Source: SVTX01 sp045658225 (GTDB taxonomy: Bacteria > Bacillota > Clostridia > Oscillospirales > CAG-272). Taken from it: a stretch of DNA of 5,055 nucleotides. Both the position numbers and the translations under genes were made by a program. Shown here piece after piece: positions 1-4,895 of the stretch (the stretch's first letter is position 1; each line of letters opens with the position of its first letter). Location: the NCBI GenBank assembly GCA_045658225.1, contig JAZOUO010000060.1:1-5055 (forward strand). The letters are read 5' to 3'. Under the pieces are notes generated by a model. It worked only from the letters and a program-made list of their open reading frames with translations, searched no databases and had not been told where the DNA came from.

Positions 1-8
1 ACAACGGT

Positions 9-37
9 AAGCCTTCTCCATCAGGGGAAGGCTTTTT
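9..37 (+). terminator. Intrinsic terminator of an upstream transcript
   Basis: An 11-bp stem (9-19 with 24-34, one G-T pair) closes an ATCA loop and is followed by a short T run ending at 37. The T run is on the + strand only, so it should stop rightward transcription from a gene to the left of the window. It is the first of two tandem terminators ahead of the PadR operon. Confidence 0.8.
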
Positions 38-42
38 GAATC

Positions 43-68
43 CCGCAGATTTTTTCTGTGGTTTTTTT
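43..68 (+). terminator. Second tandem intrinsic terminator
   Basis: A 7-bp stem (CCGCAGA 43-49 with TCTGTGG 55-61, one G-T pair) with a five-T loop is followed by seven T residues (62-68). It lies just behind the first hairpin. Together they would insulate the PadR promoter from upstream read-through. Confidence 0.65.
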
Positions 69-80
69 CTATTCTCAACT

Positions 81-100
81 TTTTTGAATTATTTCAAGAA
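81..100. promoter_or_regulatory. AT-rich dyad just upstream of the -35 box
   Basis: The half-sites TTGAA (84-88) and TTCAA (93-97) face each other, and 8 of 10 base pairs match over 81-100. The dyad ends 5 bp before the -35 hexamer. It could be a second regulator site or an UP-like element. AT-rich sequence produces such dyads by chance, so support is weak. Confidence 0.25.
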
Positions 101-105
101 ACCTA

Positions 106-134
106 TTGACAAGAGCAATACTTCGTGATATGAT
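106..134 (+). promoter_or_regulatory. Sigma-A promoter of the PadR-HAAS-DUF4097 operon
   Basis: The -35 hexamer TTGACA (106-111) is a perfect match. A 17-bp spacer separates it from the -10 hexamer TATGAT (129-134, one mismatch). TG at 126-127 adds an extended -10 motif. Transcription should begin near 140-142, leaving a leader of about 18 nt that holds little more than the ribosome binding site AAGGAGG (144-150). Such a strong core promoter fits a gene set held down by a repressor. Confidence 0.85.
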
Positions 135-139
135 GTATT
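117..139. promoter_or_regulatory. Candidate PadR operator over the -10 box
   Basis: AATAC (117-121) and GTATT (135-139) form an inverted repeat, and 8 of the 11 symmetric positions over the 23 bp match. The dyad is centred on 128 and covers the whole -10 element, so a bound dimer would block RNA polymerase. PadR-family proteins bind dyads of this size as dimers and often repress their own operons. That this dyad is the site of the adjacent regulator is inferred. Confidence 0.55.
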
Positions 140-158
140 ACACAAGGAGGAGTATTTT

Positions 159-479
159 ATGGATATTCAGTTAAAACGAGGGCTGCTGGATGTTTGCGTG
201 CTGGCTGCCATCAAGGATGGAGAATCTTACGGCTATAAGATCATCAAGGATATGAAACCGTATATCGATATGTCGGAATCCACGCTATACACAATTCTCA
301 AGCGCTTGGAGCTTGCAAAGCTTCTGACCGTGCGCTCGGCGGAGCACAACGGCAGACTGCGTAAATATTATAAGATAACCAAGGAAGGTCTTGGACGCAT
401 TGAGGATTTCAAGGACGAGTGGCGCGAGGTAATGGCAATTTATAAGTTTGTGACAAAGGAGGATGTGGGTAATGAATAA
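159..479 (+). CDS. PadR-family transcriptional regulator
   Basis: This 106-residue protein is a short PadR-type winged-helix DNA-binding repressor, close in size to LmrR-like members of the family. The opening MDIQLKRGLLDVCVLAAI is the usual first helix. The DNA-recognition helix is around STLYTILKRLE (41-51), and the wing is GRLRKYYKITKEG (65-77). A short C-terminal helix (about 80-96) should form the dimer interface; the long C-terminal domain of the larger PadR class is absent. The start is set by AAGGAGG at 144-150, 8 nt before the ATG. The gene is first in a three-gene operon and overlaps the next gene by 8 nt. It probably represses this operon through the dyad over the -10 box. In relatives the ligand is often a hydrophobic drug or envelope stressor; here it is unknown. 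Confidence 0.92.
   Translation: MDIQLKRGLLDVCVLAAIKDGESYGYKIIKDMKPYIDMSESTLYTILKRLELAKLLTVRSAEHNGRLRKYYKITKEGLGRIEDFKDEWREVMAIYKFVTKEDVGNE
455..462 (+). promoter_or_regulatory. Ribosome binding site that fixes the HAAS gene start
   Basis: AAAGGAGG lies inside the end of the padR-like gene. The ATG at 463 touches it with no spacer and cannot be used efficiently. The ATG at 472 has a 9-nt spacer, so 472 is the start. Confidence 0.85.
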
Positions 480-1095
480 GCAACAATTTCTTGACAGTCT
501 GCGCGATGCTCTGTCGGGACTGCCGCAGGATAACATCGAAGAAAGCATACTGTTTTACAGTGAAATGATAGACGATCGCACGGAAGAAGGAATGTCGGAA
601 GAAGAAGCTATTGCTGATATTGGATCTGTCAGCGAGATAGCGACACTCATAATAGCGGAAATTCCCTTGCTCAAGATCGCAAAAAACAAAATAAAGCCTA
701 AAAGAAAAATGAAGGCGTGGGAGATCATATTATTGATTCTTGGCTCTCCTATATGGGTTTCCCTACTTATTGCGGTATTTGCGGTTATCCTCTCCCTTTA
801 CGCTGCTCTTTGGTCTGTCATAATAGCATTGTGGGCTGTTTTTGTTTCTCTTGCAGCTTGCTCTGTAGCTTTAACCATTGTGGGAGCTGCATACGGAGTC
901 GTGGGCGGTGTCGTATTTATTAACAATGCGTATATTTACTCGGGTATTGTGATGTTTGCTGCAAGCTTAATACTTGCAGGTCTGTCTATCTTTGCATTCT
1001 TCGGATGCAAGGCTGCGACCAAGGGTACAATTCTGCTCACTAAAAAAATCGCGTTAGGGCTTAAAAGTCTATTTATAAGAAAGGAGAAGGCATAA
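472..1095 (+). CDS. HAAS/DUF1700 domain membrane protein
   Basis: This 207-residue protein has two parts. Residues 1-66 form a soluble, acidic, helical HAAS domain of the DUF1700 family, with the typical opening MNKQQFLDSLRDALSGLP and the EEGMSEEEAIADIGSVSEIA segment. After a basic stretch (KIKPKRKMK, 73-81), residues 83-178 are strongly hydrophobic and probably make four membrane helices. A basic tail (FIRKEKA) ends the protein. The biochemical role of the family is not established. Its genes commonly sit between a PadR regulator and a DUF4097 gene, as here, which points to a membrane partner or signalling component of that system. The gene overlaps the regulator by 8 nt and its stop codon shares one base with the next start (TAATG), so the three are probably translated in a coupled way. 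Confidence 0.88.
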   Translation: MNKQQFLDSLRDALSGLPQDNIEESILFYSEMIDDRTEEGMSEEEAIADIGSVSEIATLIIAEIPLLKIAKNKIKPKRKMKAWEIILLILGSPIWVSLLIAVFAVILSLYAALWSVIIALWAVFVSLAACSVALTIVGAAYGVVGGVVFINNAYIYSGIVMFAASLILAGLSIFAFFGCKAATKGTILLTKKIALGLKSLFIRKEKA

Positions 1096-2063
1096 TGAAA
1101 AAATCAACTATAGTCTGGCTTATTGTTGCGGCTTCTCTGATTCTGGTCGGAGCAATTATTTTCGGAGGTTTAATCATGGCATTGAATTTTGATTTCAAGA
1201 AGCTTAACACAAATAAATTTGAGACCAACACGCACATGGTAAGCGAGCCATTTGACAGTATAGTAATAGACACGGATACTGCGGACATTACGTTTTTGCC
1301 TTCGGAGGATGAGAGTTGCAAGGTAGTCTGCAACGAACTCGAAAACATAAATCACTCGGTCGAGGTGGTTGACGGCAAACTCACAATAAAATGCGAAGAT
1401 ACACGCAAGTGGTACGAGTATATCGGAATTAACTTTGGTAAAACAACTGTGACAGTATATCTGCCTCAGTCGGAATACAAATCCATCTCTATTGACGAGA
1501 GCACAGGTGACGTATATATCCCAAGCAACTTCAAGTTTGAAAGAATAGACGTGACCGTAAGCACAGGTGACATAGCTTGCTACTCATCAACCTCGGGCAA
1601 AATAAAGCTCAAGGCAAGCACGGGTGATATAAAGCTTGAGAATCTTTCCGCAGGCTCGCTTGATATTTCGGTATCCACGGGCAGAGTCACGGCTTTGTCG
1701 GTAGTATGTGAGGGCGACATAAATCTCAAGGCAAGCACGGGAGATGCAACACTCACAAATATCACCTGCAAGAACCTATCCTCAAAAGCAAGCACGGGAA
1801 AGCTTATTATGAATAACGTTGTCGCATCGGGTAATTTCTCTATTGAGAGAGACACGGGCGACGTGAGATTTGAGAGATGCGATGCGTCAGAGATAACCAT
1901 TGTGACTGACACGGGCGACGTTAAGGGCACTTTGCTGTCCGACAAAATATTCATAGCCAATACCGACACGGGCAGAAAGCAAATCCCCGAAACCACGACG
2001 GGCGGAAAGTGTAAAATAACAACAGATACGGGTAATATTATAATTGAGATAGTATCTGACTAA
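1095..2063 (+). CDS. Membrane-anchored DUF4097 beta-solenoid protein
   Basis: The 322-residue product begins with a short basic end and a hydrophobic stretch (about 6-31), read as an uncleaved signal anchor, so the rest should face outward. Residues about 45-130 are a lead-in beta region. From 136 on, ten S/D-T-G turns recur every 19-20 residues (threonines at 137, 157, 176, 195, 215, 234, 254, 273, 292, 312), many followed by D-V or D-I and then alternating hydrophobic residues. This is the pattern of the DUF4097 beta-strand repeat family, which includes B. subtilis YvlB and LiaG, proteins linked to envelope stress operons. The start is supported by AAGGAG at 1081-1086, 8 nt before the ATG. 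A strong terminator follows the stop by a few bases. No catalytic motif is visible; an adhesive or scaffolding role at the cell surface is inferred. Confidence 0.9.
   Translation: MKKSTIVWLIVAASLILVGAIIFGGLIMALNFDFKKLNTNKFETNTHMVSEPFDSIVIDTDTADITFLPSEDESCKVVCNELENINHSVEVVDGKLTIKCEDTRKWYEYIGINFGKTTVTVYLPQSEYKSISIDESTGDVYIPSNFKFERIDVTVSTGDIACYSSTSGKIKLKASTGDIKLENLSAGSLDISVSTGRVTALSVVCEGDINLKASTGDATLTNITCKNLSSKASTGKLIMNNVVASGNFSIERDTGDVRFERCDASEITIVTDTGDVKGTLLSDKIFIANTDTGRKQIPETTTGGKCKITTDTGNIIIEIVSD
1602..1741 (+). repeat. Direct repeat pair inside the DUF4097 gene
   Basis: Two 23-nt copies (1602-1624 and 1719-1741) differ at one base only (1607 versus 1724). They begin 117 nt apart, exactly 39 codons or two protein repeats. 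The shared core is CTCAAGGCAAGCACGGG, which encodes L-K-A-S-T-G. A third, shorter copy (AAGCAAGCACGGG) lies near 1787-1799. Recombination between copies would remove or add whole solenoid turns without changing the frame. Confidence 0.8.
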
Positions 2064-2065
2064 AT

Positions 2066-2099
2066 AAAAAACCGCAGGACTCAAGTCCTGCGGTTTTTT
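2066..2099. terminator. Bidirectional intrinsic terminator between converging operons
   Basis: A perfect 15-bp stem (2066-2080 with 2085-2099) closes a TCAA loop. Its GC-rich core is flanked by six A residues on the left and six T residues on the right, so both strands have a hairpin followed by a U run. It starts 2 nt after the DUF4097 stop codon and 10 nt after the recR stop on the other strand, and should end both operons. Confidence 0.95.
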
Positions 2100-2109
2100 A
2101 TTGTCAAAA

Positions 2110-2709
2110 TCATATTTCCCTTCTGCCCTCAAGCGCGCGGTTAAGCGTGACCGCATCGGCATACTCAATGTCAGCTCCTACGGAAATTCCGTAAGCAAGT
2201 CTTGACACCTTAACACCAAGTGGCTTGAGAATTCTAGACAGATACATCGCCGTTGCCTCACCCTCTACCGTGGGGTTGGTTGCGACTATGACTTCCTTTA
2301 CGTCCTCATTCGAAAGACGCATAAGAAGCTCCTTTATCTTGAGCTTGTCGGGTGTAATGCCATTCATAGGCGAGATAACTCCGCCAAGCACGTGGTACAC
2401 TCCCTTATATTCCCTGACCTTTTCCATGGAAATGACTGCCTTGGGGTCGGACACCACGCAAATTGTGCTTTTATCTCTGCTCTCGTCAGCGCACACAAGA
2501 CAGGTCTCTCTGTCGGTTATGTTCTGGCATATGGGGCAAAGGTGTATTCTTTCTTTGGCTTCAACTATGGCGAGTGCGAGCATTTTTGCGTCCTCGTCGG
2601 ACATATCAAGCACCGAAAACGCCATTCTCATAGCGCTTTTTTTGCCTACACCCTCAAGACGGCCGAACTGCACGGCGAGCCTTTGAAGCGACTCTATGTA
2701 CTCTGCCAT
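2110..2709 (-). CDS. recR: Recombination mediator protein RecR
   Basis: RecR works with RecO (and RecF) to load RecA onto SSB-coated single-stranded DNA at gaps and stalled forks. The 199-residue length is standard. In order: a helix-hairpin-helix region (18-30, GVGKKSAMRMA), a four-cysteine zinc finger (C58, C61, C70, C73), and a Toprim domain (about 81-175) with VATNPTVEGEATAMYLSR (142-159), then the closing DAVTLNRALEGRRE. One departure: the Toprim segment reads VVSDP (85-89), where RecR proteins often have an acidic residue at the S87 position. The ATG lies one base beyond the ybaB stop codon. No strong ribosome binding site precedes it (only CGGAA), so translation probably depends on coupling to ybaB. 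It is the last gene of the dnaX-ybaB-recR unit. Confidence 0.97.
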   Translation of the reverse strand: MAEYIESLQRLAVQFGRLEGVGKKSAMRMAFSVLDMSDEDAKMLALAIVEAKERIHLCPICQNITDRETCLVCADESRDKSTICVVSDPKAVISMEKVREYKGVYHVLGGVISPMNGITPDKLKIKELLMRLSNEDVKEVIVATNPTVEGEATAMYLSRILKPLGVKVSRLAYGISVGADIEYADAVTLNRALEGRREI

Positions 2710-2710
2710 A

Positions 2711-3055
2711 TCAGAACATTCCGGGCATATTCATGCTGCCCGTTATCTTTGCCATTTCCTCGTTATTTGTGTTTTCAACTCTCTTTATTGCCTCGTTTAC
2801 TGCTGCAACAAGTATATCGGAAAGTGTTTCAACGTCGTCGGGGTCAACTATCTCGGGCTGAATGTCGATAGAAAGAATCTCCTTTTTACCGTTTATCTTA
2901 ACGGCAACAACACCGCCACCAGCCTTGACCTCATATTCTCTTGCGTCAAGCTCCTCCTGCTTTATCGCCATATCCTCCTGCATCTTCTGAGCCTGACGGA
3001 TCATAGCCTGCATATTGCCCGCACCGCCTGCTCCCTTCGGTACATTTGCTCTCAT
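2711..3055 (-). CDS. ybaB: YbaB/EbfC family nucleoid-associated protein
   Basis: YbaB/EbfC proteins are small dimeric DNA-binding proteins that coat the nucleoid. The gene is almost always next to dnaX and recR, and a link to replication or repair is suspected but not settled. This copy has 114 residues: a Gly/Asn/Met-rich start, a helix with MQAMIRQAQKMQEDM (15-29), the conserved central strands YEVKAGGGVVAVKINGKKE (41-59), then DVETLSDILVAAVNEAIKR (74-92) and a Met-rich tail. AAGGAG (3069-3064) lies 8 nt before the ATG and confirms the start. Twenty bases separate it from the dnaX stop, and one base separates its stop from the recR start, so all three should be on one transcript. Confidence 0.95.
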   Translation of the reverse strand: MRANVPKGAGGAGNMQAMIRQAQKMQEDMAIKQEELDAREYEVKAGGGVVAVKINGKKEILSIDIQPEIVDPDDVETLSDILVAAVNEAIKRVENTNNEEMAKITGSMNMPGMF

Positions 3056-3075
3056 TTGTTTATCTCCTTGTTATT

Positions 3076-4707
3076 TTATTCTTGATTTGCCGCTTCGAGT
3101 ATCTCGTCAATTACCGAGGACTCGATTTTTTTGTCCTCGGACTCGTAAAGAATGTCAGAGGCATTATATCTTGCGCCCGATACGGCGTTTATTACTCTTA
3201 AAAATTCTCCGTTTATGTCAAAGCGCTTTGCGTTATCCTCATAAGTCTTTGTCGGGAATTTCAAAACTACTTTTCCGTCCTCCGTCAAATACCATTTCGC
3301 TACCTTGTAAAAGGACGCTACCATAGCATTTGTGTCAGTCAGCTTGTCAAGAGCCTCTGCTCTGTTTTTCATAGGCTTTAGTCTTCTCACACCCTCACCA
3401 CTCTTTTGAGGCTGAGTGGACTTTTTGGAAGCTATGATCGGTGCATCGGACTTGAACATTTCGTCGTCATCGCTCTGCACAACGCGTCTTGGCTTTTTCT
3501 CCACAGGCTTGTCCTCTGCAGGCTTGTCCTGTATAGGCTCTGCCTTTATCTGTATGTCCGCGCCTGCAAGCTTACTCTCAAGCGCCGCTATACGCGCAAG
3601 CAAGGACTCGTTTGACGTGGAAAGACTGCTATCGCACATTTTCACGAGTGTCAGCTCGGCAACTATTCTGCGAATGGAGTTTGCCTTGAGCATTGAGAAC
3701 AGAGCGTCCTCAAGCATTGAACAGTGATACGAAAGCTGCTCGCGCGAGAATTTAGATGCAACTGCGGTCATTGTCTTTATTTCACTGTCCGTAAGGTCAA
3801 GATAATCCGCCGCATTTTTAGCGGTTTTTATTATAAGCAGATCTCTGTAAACGGATATGAGATCCTGCCAGAAAACAGTTATATCTCGCGAGGACTGAAC
3901 CACCTCGTTGACTGACGAGAATATCGTCTCATAGTCCTTGTCGCATACTGCCTCGCATACGCGGAGCATCTCGTCGCGTCCGCTGGAGCCAACAGTGATA
4001 TTTACAAGCTCTGGGGTAATCTTCTCGCGACTTCCCGCGCAAAGCTCAAGTAGGCTTATCGCGTCTCGCATACCGCCCTGCGCCTGCTTTGAAAGCATTA
4101 TAGCCGCATCCTCGCACAAGTCTATTCCCTCCTCGGAGGCAATATACATAAGACGGTTTTTGAGTACGTCGGTTGCTATTCTGCGGAAGTCGAATCTCTG
4201 ACAGCGCGAAATTATAGTCGCAGGGAGCTTGTGAAGCTCGGTGGTCGCAAGTATGAACACAACGTGCTCGGGCGGCTCTTCAAGAGTTTTGAGAAGCGCG
4301 TTGAACGCGCTTGTGGAAAGCATGTGTACCTCGTCGATGATGTACACTCTGTATTTGAGCGACGATGGCGCGTAGACTACCTCGTCACGAATGTCTCGTA
4401 TGTTGTCAACGCCGTTGTTTGAAGCGGCGTCCATTTCAAGCACGTCAGTTGCAACTCCCGCCTCGACCGAAAGACACGCCTCGCATCTGCCGCAAGGGTT
4501 TCCGTTTACGGGAGAAAGACAGTTGACCGCCTTTGCAAGAATTTTTGCACACGTTGTCTTACCCGTTCCACGCGAGCCGCAGAACAAGTACGCATGCGAG
4601 AATTTGGAGTTGTCAATTTCGTATTTGAGTATAGAGGTAATATGCTCCTGACCGCAAACCTCGTCAAAGGTCGCAGGTCTCCACTTTCTGTATAAAGCCT
4701 GATGCAA
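3076..4707 (-). CDS. dnaX: DNA polymerase III subunit tau (DnaX)
   Basis: DnaX is the ATPase of the clamp loader that places the sliding clamp on DNA, and its C-terminal part contacts the polymerase. From TTG 4707 the protein has 543 residues and opens MHQALYRKWRP, the usual DnaX beginning. Visible motifs: Walker A GSRGTGKT (44-51), zinc-binding cysteines (C63, C72, C75, C78), Walker B with DEVH (125-128), sensor 1 ATT (154-156), SRC with the arginine finger (167-169), and sensor 2 GGMRDA (211-216). The domain III collar runs to about 358, followed by a charged linker (about 380-450) with a DKPAE/DKPVE tandem repeat, and a tau C-terminal domain (about 451-543). It leads the dnaX-ybaB-recR unit downstream of the SRP RNA, as in B. 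subtilis. A possible frameshift site in the linker is listed separately. Confidence 0.97.
   Translation of the reverse strand: MHQALYRKWRPATFDEVCGQEHITSILKYEIDNSKFSHAYLFCGSRGTGKTTCAKILAKAVNCLSPVNGNPCGRCEACLSVEAGVATDVLEMDAASNNGVDNIRDIRDEVVYAPSSLKYRVYIIDEVHMLSTSAFNALLKTLEEPPEHVVFILATTELHKLPATIISRCQRFDFRRIATDVLKNRLMYIASEEGIDLCEDAAIMLSKQAQGGMRDAISLLELCAGSREKITPELVNITVGSSGRDEMLRVCEAVCDKDYETIFSSVNEVVQSSRDITVFWQDLISVYRDLLIIKTAKNAADYLDLTDSEIKTMTAVASKFSREQLSYHCSMLEDALFSMLKANSIRRIVAELTLVKMCDSSLSTSNESLLARIAALESKLAGADIQIKAEPIQDKPAEDKPVEKKPRRVVQSDDDEMFKSDAPIIASKKSTQPQKSGEGVRRLKPMKNRAEALDKLTDTNAMVASFYKVAKWYLTEDGKVVLKFPTKTYEDNAKRFDINGEFLRVINAVSGARYNASDILYESEDKKIESSVIDEILEAANQE
3493..3517 (-). promoter_or_regulatory. 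Candidate -1 frameshift site in dnaX
   Basis: The in-frame heptamer G AAA AAG (3499-3493, residues K404-K405) resembles the A AAA AAG site that yields the gamma subunit in E. coli. A Shine-Dalgarno-like AGAGGA (3517-3512) lies 12 nt upstream. After a -1 slip, eight codons (A-K-T-R-C-A-E-R) lead to TGA at 3469-3467, giving 413 residues that keep the whole ATPase and collar region. I see no strong stimulatory hairpin downstream, and B. subtilis dnaX is not known to shift, so this stays tentative. Confidence 0.3.
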
Positions 4708-4716
4708 AATTTTCAA

Positions 4717-4723
4717 CTCCTTT
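4717..4723 (-). promoter_or_regulatory. Ribosome binding site that fixes the dnaX start
   Basis: AAAGGAG directly abuts a TTG at 4716 (no spacer) and lies 9 nt before a second in-frame TTG at 4707. Only the second has workable spacing. It also gives the family-typical N-terminus M-H-Q-A-L-Y-R-K-W-R-P, so the true start is TTG 4707. Confidence 0.85.
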
Positions 4724-4730
4724 CGGTGTA

Positions 4731-4736
4731 ATTATA
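4731..4736 (-). promoter_or_regulatory. Possible -10 element for dnaX
   Basis: A perfect TATAAT lies 23 nt before the TTG start. Transcription would begin near 4724, giving a very short leader with only the ribosome binding site. No matching -35 stands at 16-18 bp; the nearby TTGACC (4755-4750) is only 13 bp away. dnaX may instead be read from an upstream promoter. Confidence 0.4.
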
Positions 4737-4765
4737 AATCTTTTCAATAGGTCAAAGAAATTGTT

Positions 4766-4894
4766 TTTGAGACAAGGCGCACCGGATCAAGTAAAGTGAA
4801 GGCTTACTTACGTAAGCCGAACTGCTTGCGAGGACAGCAAGCGTAGCTTGCGTATAGAGACGACGTATCGGAGAAAATTTCGCAGACCGTCAAA
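4766..4894. repeat. Hairpin-rich intergenic element with imperfect inverted ends
   Basis: This 129-bp stretch fills most of the space between the SRP RNA and dnaX and has no credible open reading frame. Its ends mirror each other as TTTGA-N6-GCG (4766-4779) and CGC-N6-TCAAA (4881-4894). Inside are a perfect 7-bp hairpin (GGCTTAC 4801-4807 with GTAAGCC 4812-4818) and three arms, GCTTGC (4824-4829), GCAAGC (4837-4842) and GCTTGC (4846-4851), whose middle arm can pair with either neighbour. The layout resembles a small non-autonomous dispersed repeat (MITE- or REP-like). A leader or attenuator structure on the - strand is the alternative. Copy number cannot be judged from one window. Confidence 0.4.
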
Positions 4895-4895
4895 T

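Noticed and set aside
463..471. ATG at 463 as start of the HAAS protein
   Set aside because: It abuts the AAAGGAGG site with no spacer; ATG 472 has a 9-nt spacer and gives the family-typical M-N-K-Q-Q-F start.
1580..1996. 138-codon open frame antisense to the DUF4097 gene
   Set aside because: It mirrors the repeats of the real gene (recurring P-V-S / S-P-V motifs are the reverse reading of the S-T-G turns) and has no other support.
1500..2040. Regular short DNA repeats as a CRISPR array
   Set aside because: The repeats are degenerate, spaced about 58 nt, continuously coding, and explained by the protein solenoid.
2225..2686. Long open frames on the + strand opposite recR, ybaB and dnaX
   Set aside because: They lie wholly antisense to confidently identified genes, have no ribosome binding sites or recognisable domains, and their low-complexity Ser/Leu/Arg-rich products are typical of reverse-strand reading.
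3126..3132. Run of seven A on the - strand of dnaX as a slippage site
   Set aside because: It lies only about 17 codons from the normal stop, so slippage would not give a gamma-like product, and seven A is short for transcriptional slippage.
4731..4755. TTGACC (4755-4750) as -35 for the TATAAT at 4736-4731
   Set aside because: The spacer is 13 bp, well short of the 16-18 bp a sigma-A promoter needs.
4764..4895. Short open frames in the SRP-dnaX spacer as a small protein gene
   Set aside because: The frames are short, lack ribosome binding sites, and run through the hairpins without any recognisable composition.
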